The notes beneath the pieces are model-generated. The model saw only the letters and a program-made list of their open reading frames with translations, was not told the origin of the DNA and did not search any database. Below, in pieces: positions 9,265 to 16,576 of a stretch of 20,574 bases of DNA (positions are counted from its first letter, which is position 1; every line of letters starts with the position of its first letter). Both the position numbers and the translations under genes were made by a program. The stretch comes from Aquabacterium sp. (GTDB lineage Bacteria; Pseudomonadota; Gammaproteobacteria; Burkholderiales; Burkholderiaceae_C): contig JAGNPA010000004.1 in NCBI GenBank assembly GCA_017989885.1, positions 1 to 20,574 of the forward strand, given 5' to 3'.

Positions 9265-11520
9265 ATGTCTTCGCCCTCACGTCTGTCTGTTTGCCGCACG
9301 GTGTGCGCCTTGCTCCTGAGTGGTCTGGCGTGCCTGCCAGCGTGGGCCGACCGCCCCAAAGTGGGCCTGGTGCTGTCCGGCGGCGGCGCGCGGGGCCTGG
9401 CCCATGTGGGCGTGCTCAAGGTGCTGGAGCGCGAGCGCATCCCGGTGGACGTGATTGCCGGCACCTCCATGGGCGCCATCGTGGGCGGCCTGTATGCCAG
9501 CGGCCTGTCTGCCCTGGAGGTCGAGCGCGAGGTCCAGCGCCTGGACTGGGACAACGTCTTTGCCAGCCGTGTCGAGCGGCGCGAGCTCTCCCAACGCCGC
9601 AAGGAGCACGATTTCGAGGTCTCGCCTCTGCTGGAGGTCGGCATTGGCAGCGATGGGCTCAAGGCCCCTCTGGGCTCCCTGTCCAGCCGGGTACTGGAGG
9701 CCCACCTGCGCCGCCTGACCCTGTCGGCCAGCCACATCCGTCATTTCGACCAGTTGCCCACACCGTTTCGTGCGGTGGCCACCGACATGGAAACCGGCCA
9801 GCCCGTGATCCTGGCCGAGGGGGATCTGGCCACGGCCTTGCGCAGCAGCATGTCGGTGCCCGGCATCTTTGCCCCTCTGGAGGTGAGCGGCCGCATCCTG
9901 GGTGATGGCGGTCTGGTCAACAACACCCCGGTGGACGTGGCCCGCGCGATGGGCGCCGATCGGCTCATCGTCGTCAACATCGGCACCTCGCTGGCCCCGC
10001 GCGATACCCTGTCGACGCTGACCGGGGTGACCTCGCAGATGATCAACATCCTGACCGAGCAGAACGTGCAGCAAAGCCTGCGCACGCTGACGCCGCACGA
10101 TGTGCTGATTGCGCCGCGGCTTGAAGGCCTGACCTCGGCCGACTTCAACCGTGCCCGCGAGTTCATGGACCAGGGCGAGGTGCAGGCCGAGGCGATGGTG
10201 CTGCGCATGCAGGACCTGCAACTGTCCCAGGCCGACTATGCCGCCTGGAAAACCGCACGTCAGCGTCGCCAACCGCCGTCGCCCACCCTGCAGTTCGTGC
10301 GCACCGAGGGCTCTGATTTGACGCGGCCTGACCTGCGCGCCGACATGTTCGCCAGCCGGTCAGGCCAGGTGTTCGACGTGGCCAAGGCCGAGCGCGACAT
10401 CAACCTGCTCGCCGCCTCGGGCGACTACCTGCGCACCGACTACCGCCTCGTGCGCACGGCGGAGGGCGAAGCGGGGCTGGTGTACGAACTGGAGGACAAG
10501 CCCTGGGGGCCCAACTACCTGCAGATGGGACTGGACTTCAGCGCGGACAACCGGGGGCGCAGCGCCTTCAACCTCAAGCTGGTGCACAACCGCCATTGGC
10601 TTGACAGTGCGGGCAGCGAGTGGCGCAACATCCTGCGCCTGGGCACCAGCCCCCTGGTGGGCACCGAGTGGTACCGCCCGATGTCCTGGCAGCTGCCCGA
10701 TGGCCTGAGCGGCTTTGTGGCCACCGCCGCCAGCGCCCAACGCCGCACCTTCGATGTGTACCGTGACCCCGATGGCCCGGAAGGGGCGCGCAACGAGCGT
10801 GGCCTGACCCAGATCGCCTTGGAGGCCGGGCTCAACTGGCGTGAGCTGGGCGAGTGGCGGCTGGGCTGGGTTGAGCAGATCGGTCGCGACCGCCTGTCCC
10901 TGGCCACTGATGACTACCTGCTCTCCCGTCCGGGGATGGACCTGGTGGAGCGGTGGCGTGAAAGCGGTTGGCGCCTCAAGGCCGTGTTCGATCAACTGGA
11001 CCATGCCTACTTCCCGACCAAGGGCTGGCGTCTGGATGGGCAATGGTTCCAGGGGCGCGGCCGCGCACGCCAGGACAGCAGCTACGCCGAAGGCTACCTG
11101 CGCTACATCGACTTGCAAGGCCAGTGGGTGAACTCCTGGGGCCCGCACACCCTCAGTCTGATGGGGCGGCTGGCCCTGTCCGAAGGGGCGCAACCGGCCA
11201 TTGGGCGATTCGGTCTCGGTGGGTTCCAGCAGCTCTCGGGCTATGCCCCGTTTCAGGTGGCCGGCCCCCAAGTGGCCTTGCTGCGCCTGGGCTACCACGT
11301 GCGCCTGAGCGACATGCCCCTCACCCGAGGCCTGTTCGCGGGCACCAGCCTGGAAGTGGGCAATGCCTGGCAGCGCCCGCAAGATGTGTGGACGGGCGCC
11401 AAGAAAACCGGCTTCAGCCTCTACCTGGGCGCCGACACGGCCATCGGCCCGGTCTACACCGCCATCCTGCACAGCCCGGGTGTGGGGCCGACCCTGATGC
11501 TGTTCGTTGGCCGCCCGTGA
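9265..11520 (+). CDS. Patatin-like phospholipase with C-terminal outer-membrane barrel (PlpD-type, type Vd)
   Basis: This 751-residue protein probably secretes its own lipase domain. Residues 1-28 are a signal peptide cut at AWA-D. The patatin domain follows: oxyanion loop GGGARG (39-44), nucleophile elbow GTSMG (66-70, Ser68) and catalytic Asp214 in DGG, so the Ser-Asp dyad is intact. At about 330-430 there is a single POTRA-like module (LQFVRTEGSD...YELEDKPWGPNYLQMGLDFS). The remainder has alternating aromatic strand pattern of a BamA/TpsB-like 16-stranded barrel and ends PTLMLFVGRP. Pseudomonas PlpD and Fusobacterium FplA have this order. It lies in its own transcription unit, convergent with cheB. 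The substrate, and whether the lipase is released or stays on the cell surface, cannot be seen. The ATG lacks a ribosome-binding site, but the signal peptide supports it. Confidence 0.92.
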   Translation: MSSPSRLSVCRTVCALLLSGLACLPAWADRPKVGLVLSGGGARGLAHVGVLKVLERERIPVDVIAGTSMGAIVGGLYASGLSALEVEREVQRLDWDNVFASRVERRELSQRRKEHDFEVSPLLEVGIGSDGLKAPLGSLSSRVLEAHLRRLTLSASHIRHFDQLPTPFRAVATDMETGQPVILAEGDLATALRSSMSVPGIFAPLEVSGRILGDGGLVNNTPVDVARAMGADRLIVVNIGTSLAPRDTLSTLTGVTSQMINILTEQNVQQSLRTLTPHDVLIAPRLEGLTSADFNRAREFMDQGEVQAEAMVLRMQDLQLSQADYAAWKTARQRRQPPSPTLQFVRTEGSDLTRPDLRADMFASRSGQVFDVAKAERDINLLAASGDYLRTDYRLVRTAEGEAGLVYELEDKPWGPNYLQMGLDFSADNRGRSAFNLKLVHNRHWLDSAGSEWRNILRLGTSPLVGTEWYRPMSWQLPDGLSGFVATAASAQRRTFDVYRDPDGPEGARNERGLTQIALEAGLNWRELGEWRLGWVEQIGRDRLSLATDDYLLSRPGMDLVERWRESGWRLKAVFDQLDHAYFPTKGWRLDGQWFQGRGRARQDSSYAEGYLRYIDLQGQWVNSWGPHTLSLMGRLALSEGAQPAIGRFGLGGFQQLSGYAPFQVAGPQVALLRLGYHVRLSDMPLTRGLFAGTSLEVGNAWQRPQDVWTGAKKTGFSLYLGADTAIGPVYTAILHSPGVGPTLMLFVGRP

Positions 11521-11532
11521 GCCTGCGGCTGG

Positions 11533-12675
11533 TCAGACGCGGCTGAGCGCCTGACCCACCGTGGCGCGCAGGTGGTCCAGCACATGCTGCGCGATCTTGT
11601 TCAGCGGCAGCACCTCCTGCACCGCCCCGGCGGCAATCGCCTCGCGCGGCATGCCGAACACCACACAGCTGGCCTCATCCTGTGCCACGCAATAGGCTCC
11701 GGCGTCGCGCATCTCGCGCATCGCCTTGGCACCGTCGCCGCCCATGCCGGTCAGCATGATGCCGATGGCGTTGGGGCCGGCCACGCGCGCCGCCGACTTG
11801 AACAGCACCTCCACGCTGGGCTTGTGCCGGTTGACCGGGTCACCATCTTGCACACGGGCGATGTAGTTGGCGCCCGAGCGCTCCACGCTCAGGTGCAGAC
11901 CGCCCGGCGCGATGTAGGCATGACCGGGCAGGATGCGTTCCCCATCGCTGGCTTCCTTCACGCGGATCTTGCACAGGCCGTCCAGGCGGGCGGCGTAGTT
12001 GCGCGTGAAACCCGGCGGCATGTGCTGCGTGATGACCACGCCCGGTGAGTCGGCGGGCAGGGCCACCAGCACCTCCTTGGTGGCCTCCGTGCCGCCGGTG
12101 GACGCACCGATGAAGATCAGCTTCTCGGTGGACAGACGACCCAGGCTGTAGGAGCCCGTGTTCAGGGCCTTGGCGGGTGCCGGAGCACTGGCCGACGCCG
12201 CACGCGGGCTCGTTGCGCCCGTGGCGCTGGCCGATGCGGGCGTCACCGACGCAGCGGGCGCCAGACGGTGAATGCGTGCTTTGGACGCCACCCGGATCTT
12301 GTCCGTGATGTCGTCCGACAACTGGCGCAGGCCATCGGCCACACCGATCTTGGGCTTGGAAACAAAGTCCACCGCGCCCAACTCCAGCGCCTTGAGCGTC
12401 ACCTCGGCACCGCGCTCGGTCAGCGTGGACACCATCACCACCGGCATCGGGCGCAGGCGCATCAGCTTGGAGAGGAAGTCCAGGCCATCCATGCGCGGCA
12501 TCTCCACGTCCAGCGTGATCACGTCCGGATTGAGGTTGCGGATCATCTCGCGGGCCACGAACGGGTCGCTGGCCGCGCCGATGCACTCCATGTCGGCTTG
12601 CCGGTTGATGATCTCCGTCAGCATGCTGCGAACCAGCGCCGAGTCGTCCACCACCACCACAGAAATCTTGGGCAT
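11533..12675 (-). CDS. cheB: Chemotaxis response regulator protein-glutamate methylesterase CheB
   Basis: CheB removes methyl groups from (and can deamidate) chemoreceptor glutamates, resetting sensitivity. It has 380 residues. The receiver domain (about 1-120) has the acidic pair Asp10-Asp11, phospho-acceptor Asp56 in ITLDVEMP, Thr84 and Lys107. An Ala/Ser/Pro-rich linker runs from about 139 to 170, longer than in E. coli. The catalytic domain carries Ser192 (GASTGG), His218 (QHMPPGFT) and Asp314 (GMGGDGA), the full triad. It is last in cheR-cheD-cheB, 15 bases after cheD, with its stop 12 bases from that of the convergent patatin gene. The cheY and cheZ genes that often follow are not here. 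Confidence 0.97.
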   Translation of the reverse strand: MPKISVVVVDDSALVRSMLTEIINRQADMECIGAASDPFVAREMIRNLNPDVITLDVEMPRMDGLDFLSKLMRLRPMPVVMVSTLTERGAEVTLKALELGAVDFVSKPKIGVADGLRQLSDDITDKIRVASKARIHRLAPAASVTPASASATGATSPRAASASAPAPAKALNTGSYSLGRLSTEKLIFIGASTGGTEATKEVLVALPADSPGVVITQHMPPGFTRNYAARLDGLCKIRVKEASDGERILPGHAYIAPGGLHLSVERSGANYIARVQDGDPVNRHKPSVEVLFKSAARVAGPNAIGIMLTGMGGDGAKAMREMRDAGAYCVAQDEASCVVFGMPREAIAAGAVQEVLPLNKIAQHVLDHLRATVGQALSRV

Positions 12676-12690
12676 GTCGTTCTCCGCCTG

Positions 12691-13425
12691 TCAGAACAGG
12701 TCGATCGAGCCACCGCCACGGGAGACGGGGGCCACTTTTTGCGCCGCCAGGCGCTCTTGTTGAAGAATGGCTTCCGGGTTGCTGGGCGTCAGGCGCTTGA
12801 CCATGGCCTTGCCACTGAACGGCAGGAAGCAGACCTTGCGCGGGTAGATGTCCAGGACGTCCTTGGACACCACCGGGATGCGCTCGGTCTTGAGATAGTC
12901 CATCACGAACGTGGTGTTGCGTTCCCCCACGTTGATGGTGTTCATGCCGCTGATGACCGCGCCACCGCCAAACACCTTGGCCTCCATTGTCATCCGTGAC
13001 GCCCCCAGCTTCATCAGCTCGTTGATCAGCAACTCCATCGCGTACGAACCGTAGCGCCCGGAGTCCTGGCCGTTGCCGCCGCTGTCGGGCAGCATGAAGT
13101 GGTTCATGCCGCCCACCTTGGCCTGGCGGTCCCACAGGCACACGGCAATGCACGAGCCCAGCGTGGTCATGATCAGCAGGTCCTCGTGGTACACGAAGTA
13201 CTCGCCCGGCAGGATCTTGACCGCTTCGGATTTGAAGTGCGCGTCGAAATAGAAAAAGGAGGCCTCGCCCGGCCGGGGGGTGCGCGACTTGAGTCGGGTC
13301 AGGCGCTCCGTGCGTGGCCCGGGCCCCTGGTTGAGCGCCGTCGCCGTGGAGGCGAGGCTGCCCGGCCTGGGACTGGTGCCCGAAGCGGTTCCGCGCGCGC
13401 TCCCAAAGGGTGGAATGCTGGACAT
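12691..13425 (-). CDS. cheD: Chemoreceptor glutamine deamidase CheD
   Basis: CheD deamidates specific receptor glutamines and so sets receptor output; it acts with CheR and CheB. With the start at 13425 it has 244 residues. The catalytic Cys92 (TLGSCIAVC) and His109 (GGMNHFMLP) are present, as is VFGGGAVI. The frame stays open upstream to 13530 but would overlap cheR. ATG 13425 has AAGGA seven bases upstream and lies 25 bases after the cheR stop, so it is preferred. Residues 1-55 are Ser/Pro/Arg/Gly-rich and likely disordered; the conserved fold begins near residue 56. This tail makes the protein longer than typical CheD (about 160-200). The C-terminus (GGGSIDLF) is also an extension beyond the core. 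Confidence 0.95.
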   Translation of the reverse strand: MSSIPPFGSARGTASGTSPRPGSLASTATALNQGPGPRTERLTRLKSRTPRPGEASFFYFDAHFKSEAVKILPGEYFVYHEDLLIMTTLGSCIAVCLWDRQAKVGGMNHFMLPDSGGNGQDSGRYGSYAMELLINELMKLGASRMTMEAKVFGGGAVISGMNTINVGERNTTFVMDYLKTERIPVVSKDVLDIYPRKVCFLPFSGKAMVKRLTPSNPEAILQQERLAAQKVAPVSRGGGSIDLF

Positions 13426-13450
13426 GAGGGAATCCTTGTGGCGACGCAGG

Positions 13451-14278
13451 TCAGACCCGATCGTAGACCGTCTTGCCCTTGAGGACGAAGATGTCGCGTG
13501 ATTCGGTGAAGTTTTCGGAGTGGCCGACAAACAGCAAGCTCTTGGGCTTCATGACCCCGTGGATGCGCTCCAGCACCTTGCGCTGCGTCGGGCCGTCGAA
13601 ATAGATCATCACATTGCGGCAGAACACCACGTCGAAGGGCTCTCCCAGTTGCCACTGCGTCTGCATCAGGTTGAAGGGGCGGAACTCCACCATCTTCGTC
13701 AGCTCAGGCTTGACCCGGATGAAGCCGGCGTTGTTGCCCTTGCCGCGCAGGAAGAACTGCTTGAGCCGCTGCGGGCTCAGGCCGCGGGCTCCGGCGTCGT
13801 ACACCGCGCGGGAGGCGGTCTGCAGCACATTGGTGTCGATGTCACTGGCCAGGATCTTGACCGGGGCGTTCAAGCCCACGGTCTCGGCCACCGTCATGGC
13901 CAGCGAGTAGGGTTCCTCACCTGTGGAGGCGGCGCAACACCAGATGCGCGTGGGCTGGGGGCCGCGGGCCTTGAGCCAGTCGGTCAGGGTGTGAAAGTGG
14001 TGCTCTTCGCGGAAAAACGAGGTCAGGTTGGTGGTCAGGCAATTGACGAACTCCTGCCACTCCTGCTGGGCCTGTGCGCCCGAGGCGCTTTCCAGCCACT
14101 GCAGGTAGCCCTCGAAAGACGGGTGGCCGGTTTCGCGCAGTCGCCGTGACAAGCGGCTGTAAACCATCGCCTGCTTGCCTTCGTGCAGGCTGATCCCCGC
14201 GCGATCGTAGATGAGTGCGCGCACGCGCGCGAAATCGCGGGCGTGGAAATTGAACTCGCGGTCGGCAACGATGTCCAT
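13451..14278 (-). CDS. cheR: Chemotaxis protein-glutamate O-methyltransferase CheR
   Basis: CheR methylates receptor glutamates using S-adenosylmethionine, opposing CheB. From ATG 14278 it has 275 residues. The N-terminal helical domain (to about 80) has RAGISLHEGKQAMVYSRL. The SAM site WCCAASTGEEPYS, the acidic ASDIDTNVL, and VVFCRNVMIYFD with FVGHSENF near the end are all CheR-typical. A GTG at 14338 with AGGGTAAG just upstream would add 20 residues. I prefer 14278 because MDIVADREFNF is where homology usually begins, and a FliA-like promoter would start transcription very close to 14338. It is the first gene of cheR-cheD-cheB. No C-terminal receptor-tethering region is evident. Confidence 0.94.
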   Translation of the reverse strand: MDIVADREFNFHARDFARVRALIYDRAGISLHEGKQAMVYSRLSRRLRETGHPSFEGYLQWLESASGAQAQQEWQEFVNCLTTNLTSFFREEHHFHTLTDWLKARGPQPTRIWCCAASTGEEPYSLAMTVAETVGLNAPVKILASDIDTNVLQTASRAVYDAGARGLSPQRLKQFFLRGKGNNAGFIRVKPELTKMVEFRPFNLMQTQWQLGEPFDVVFCRNVMIYFDGPTQRKVLERIHGVMKPKSLLFVGHSENFTESRDIFVLKGKTVYDRV

Positions 14279-14355
14279 GGAATCCGTGACGTGAGGGCAA
14301 GAGAACAGTGATGGGGCAAGGTGAACCTGATGCGACACCTTACCCTGACTTGGGT

Positions 14356-14382
14356 ATATCGGACGCCATGAGCTGGCCTTGA
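14356..14382 (-). promoter_or_regulatory. Candidate FliA (sigma28) promoter for cheR-cheD-cheB
   Basis: On the minus strand, TCAA (14382-14379), 15 bases, TCCGATAT (14363-14356) matches the sigma28 consensus TAAA-N15-GCCGATAA at 3 of 4 and 6 of 8 positions with exact spacing. It lies 78 bases upstream of the preferred cheR start and fits chemotaxis genes under flagellar control. Confidence 0.45.
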
Positions 14383-14390
14383 GTCGGCTT

Positions 14391-14417
14391 GGAAGCGCGA
14401 AACGGTATTTCCGATAA
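14391..14417 (+). promoter_or_regulatory. Possible FliA-type element facing the diguanylate cyclase gene
   Basis: TCCGATAA (14410-14417) matches 7 of 8 bases of the sigma28 -10. The bases 15 upstream (GGAA, 14391-14394) are a poor -35. It faces the diguanylate cyclase gene. Alternatively a sigma70-type TAGACT at 14478-14483 serves that gene. Tentative. Confidence 0.25.
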
Positions 14418-14428
14418 ACCTCCTGATT

Positions 14429-14458
14429 ACCCCCCTATTAGGCCCCTCATCTGGGGGT
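14429..14458. repeat. ACCCCC/GGGGGT inverted repeat in the cheR / cyclase divergent gap
   Basis: ACCCCC (14429-14434) and GGGGGT (14453-14458) form a perfect 6-bp inverted repeat around an 18-base centre. A competing stem, CCCC (14443-14446) with GGGG (14453-14456), has a six-base loop. It could be an operator or a leader structure of the cyclase transcript. Function unknown. Confidence 0.5.
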
Positions 14459-14515
14459 TCGGTGCAGCCCGTCCTGCTAGACTTGCCGACAATTGACGAA
14501 TTTGTCGTGGAGTGA

Positions 14516-15310
14516 GCCATCGCATCCCCCAGCTGTCACCTTGCAGTACCTGACGACACCACGTTGATTCCCGAGGGTGTGCTGGATCTGAGCAATGCCG
14601 TGGCCTTGTTGACCCAGGCGGGCTGGCGTGCGCCCGACGGTGTTCAGGCCGGTGCGTGGCCCTGGGTGCAGGCCTTGGTCGATGGCTTGTGCGACCTGTC
14701 CAGCCGTGACCCGCTCACCGGGCTGGCCAACCGCCGGCAGTTCGAAACCGCGCTGGCCCGCGAAATCGACCGGGTGGCCCGCGTGGGCGAGCCCTCGCTG
14801 CTGATCGTGGCAGACATCGATCACTTCAAGGCCATCAACGACACCCATGGTCACGTTTCCGGTGACACCGTCATCCGCGCGGTGGCCGAGTGCCTGCAGG
14901 AGTGTGTGCGGCCGATGGACCTGGTGGCCCGCGTGGGGGGGGAAGAGTTTGCCGTCATCCTGCCCAATTGCCCGCCGGCTTTCGGGCAGACGGTGGCCGA
15001 GCGCATCCGCCATCGCATCGCCCAGCGACAGATTCACCTGCTGGACGGCTCCATGACCTCGGTGACCGTGAGCATCGGCGGGGCCTTTGCGCCGCAGTGG
15101 GTGCGCTCCTCCGTCATCCTCTGGTCCGAGCGTGCCGACCAGCAACTGTACCGAGCCAAGGCGGAGGGCCGCAACCGCACCTGTCTGGACACGCCGCCGC
15201 TGACGGTGGTCAGCGCCGAGGAAAAAAGCTTCCTGTTCAGCAGTCTTGCGCAATCTGACACCCTATCGGCCTCAGAAATTCTTGAGGAACACCCGAAAAC
15301 GACCTCATGA
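14516..15310 (+). CDS. GGDEF-domain diguanylate cyclase (start uncertain)
   Basis: Makes the second messenger c-di-GMP from two GTP. Counting from TTG 14564, a short helical N-terminus of about 45 residues leads into SSRDPLTGLANRR, the metal-binding VADIDHFKAIND (Asp84), inhibitory-site RPMD (116-119) and active-site GGEEF (125-129). The catalytic site and the product-inhibition site are both intact. There is no membrane segment or recognisable sensor domain. The frame is open from 14516 after a TGA at 14513-14515 and has no ATG before the domain. TTG 14564 has no ribosome-binding site. ATC 14519 has GGAG six bases upstream but is not a normal start. GTG 14512 is out of frame by one base. I give the full open frame. 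The 3' end overlaps the MinD-like gene by ATGA. Confidence 0.85.
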   Translation, partial: AIASPSCHLAVPDDTTLIPEGVLDLSNAVALLTQAGWRAPDGVQAGAWPWVQALVDGLCDLSSRDPLTGLANRRQFETALAREIDRVARVGEPSLLIVADIDHFKAINDTHGHVSGDTVIRAVAECLQECVRPMDLVARVGGEEFAVILPNCPPAFGQTVAERIRHRIAQRQIHLLDGSMTSVTVSIGGAFAPQWVRSSVILWSERADQQLYRAKAEGRNRTCLDTPPLTVVSAEEKSFLFSSLAQSDTLSASEILEEHPKTTS

Positions 15311-16119
15311 TGGTGCCCATGCCAGTTTCCGAGACAAATCCTTCCAAACCGTCCGCCCGGCTTGCCCGCACGGTGGCCGTCACCAGCGGCAAGGGCGGGG
15401 TGGGCAAGACCTTTTTCAGCGCCAACCTGGCCACGGCCTTGAGCCGCCAAGGCCTCAAGGTGCTGGTGCTGGACGCTGACCTGGGTCTGGCCAACCTGGA
15501 CGTGGTGCTCAACCTGTACCCCAAGATCACCTTGCATGACGTGTTCACCGGCAAGGCGCAGCTGGAAGAGGCCATCTTGCCGGCCCCTGGCGGCTTCCAT
15601 GTGCTGCTGGCTGGCTCCGGCCTGGTCGAGTACTCGCGCCTGACCCCCGAGGTTCGCGAGAAGCTGCTGGAGATCTTCGAAGCCGTCAAACCGCGTTTTG
15701 ACGTCATCCTGATCGACACAGGCGCCGGCATTTCCGATGTGGTGCTCTACGCCGTTTCGATGGCCGGCGAGGTCATCGTCGTCGCCACGCCCGAGCCCAC
15801 GTCCATGACCGACGCCTACGCCACCATCAAGGTGCTGTGCGCGCAGCAGTCACGCGAAAAAATGCACCTGGTCGTCAACCAGGTGGCCCGTCCGGGCGAC
15901 GGGCGCACCATCTGCCAGCAACTGCAGCAGGTGGTCGACCGCTTCGTGGTCAGCCCCACCGGGGTGGTGCCCAAGCTGCATTTCCTGGGCGACATTCCGT
16001 TTGACCCCAGCGTGCGCGAGGCCGTGCGCAAGCGCCAGTTGTTGCTGGAGTTGCACCCCGGCAGCCCCGCTGCCCTGGGCGTGAACCAGGTGGCCGTGCG
16101 TCTGCTGGGTCGCGCCTGA
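15307..16119 (+). CDS. MinD-like ATPase, FlhG/FleN (YlxH) type
   Basis: A 270-residue member of the MinD/ParA family, which in FlhG/FleN form sets flagellar number and restrains flagellar gene expression. The deviant Walker A SGKGGVGKT (27-35, signature Lys29) is followed by switch I DADLGLANLDV (56-66) and Walker B-like LIDTGAGIS (Asp137). All match FlhG rather than ParA. The N-terminal 20 residues are polar and variable; ATG codons at 15307, 15310 and 15319 are all possible starts. A C-terminal amphipathic membrane-targeting helix may exist near residues 250-268 but is not clear. It overlaps the cyclase gene by four bases, beside cheRDB, and flhF, its usual neighbour, is not in the window. 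The flagellar role is inferred from family and context. Confidence 0.85.
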   Translation: MMVPMPVSETNPSKPSARLARTVAVTSGKGGVGKTFFSANLATALSRQGLKVLVLDADLGLANLDVVLNLYPKITLHDVFTGKAQLEEAILPAPGGFHVLLAGSGLVEYSRLTPEVREKLLEIFEAVKPRFDVILIDTGAGISDVVLYAVSMAGEVIVVATPEPTSMTDAYATIKVLCAQQSREKMHLVVNQVARPGDGRTICQQLQQVVDRFVVSPTGVVPKLHFLGDIPFDPSVREAVRKRQLLLELHPGSPAALGVNQVAVRLLGRA

Positions 16120-16152
16120 TCGTCCGTCCTGTCCTGTTCCTGTTGTTTGCCC

Positions 16153-16572
16153 ATGCATGATCCTGCCCAGGACGACGATCCCGCCGAGGCCCTGCCGACC
16201 CCCACCGCCTACACCTTGCTCGGCGGCGATGCCCGGGTGCGTGAACTGGTCGACCGTTTCTACGACCTGATGGACCTGGAGCCGGCCTACACCGAGCTGC
16301 GGGCCGCCCACGGCACCACCCTGGACGATGCCCGCGATAAACTCTACTGGTTCCTCAGCGGCTGGCTGGGTGGGCCCAGTTTGTACATCGAGCGTTTCGG
16401 CCATCCCCGCCTGCGCGCCCGGCATCTGCCGTTTGCCATTGGCATCAAGGAGCGCGACCAATGGGTGGCCTGCATGAGCCAGGCCATGGTCGATGTGCAG
16501 GTGCCCGACGCGCTCGTGCAACGTCTGCAGCAGGCCTTCATGCAGACCGCCGACTGGATGCGCAACAAGTAA
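16153..16572 (+). CDS. Group II truncated haemoglobin (TrHbO-type)
   Basis: A 139-residue haem protein of the 2-on-2 globin fold that binds O2 or NO; members of the group act in NO detoxification, O2 handling or peroxide chemistry. Diagnostic residues are Phe36-Tyr37 (B9-B10), the E-helix segment FLSGWLGGPSLY, proximal His91 (F8) in HPRLRARHLPF, and Trp104 (G8), which is typical of groups II and III. FAIGIKERDQWVACM is a classic group II stretch. The N-terminal 20 residues are acidic and Pro-rich. I use ATG 16153; a TTG six bases earlier would add two residues, and neither has a clear ribosome-binding site. It starts 33 bases after the MinD-like gene, on the same strand, so co-transcription is possible. 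Convergent with the Smr gene (4 bases). Confidence 0.93.
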   Translation: MHDPAQDDDPAEALPTPTAYTLLGGDARVRELVDRFYDLMDLEPAYTELRAAHGTTLDDARDKLYWFLSGWLGGPSLYIERFGHPRLRARHLPFAIGIKERDQWVACMSQAMVDVQVPDALVQRLQQAFMQTADWMRNK

Positions 16573-16576
16573 GGCG

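Noticed and set aside
11840..13153. 437-codon minus-strand frame overlapping cheD and cheB
   Set aside because: Same strand but other frame; it overlaps the catalytic regions of two certain genes and has Gly/Arg/Gln-rich translation.
13426..13530. 35-residue upstream extension of cheD
   Set aside because: It would overlap the end of cheR, while ATG 13425 has a good ribosome-binding site and correct spacing after the cheR stop.
14403..14417. FlhDC-type binding site in CGGTATTTCCGATAA
   Set aside because: Only one half (CGGTATTT) resembles the enterobacterial box; the partner half and spacing are missing.
14935..14942. Run of eight G bases within the GGEEF codons as a frameshift
   Set aside because: The frame reads through Arg-Val-Gly-Gly-Glu-Glu-Phe without a break, so the run is simply GTG GGG GGG GAA.
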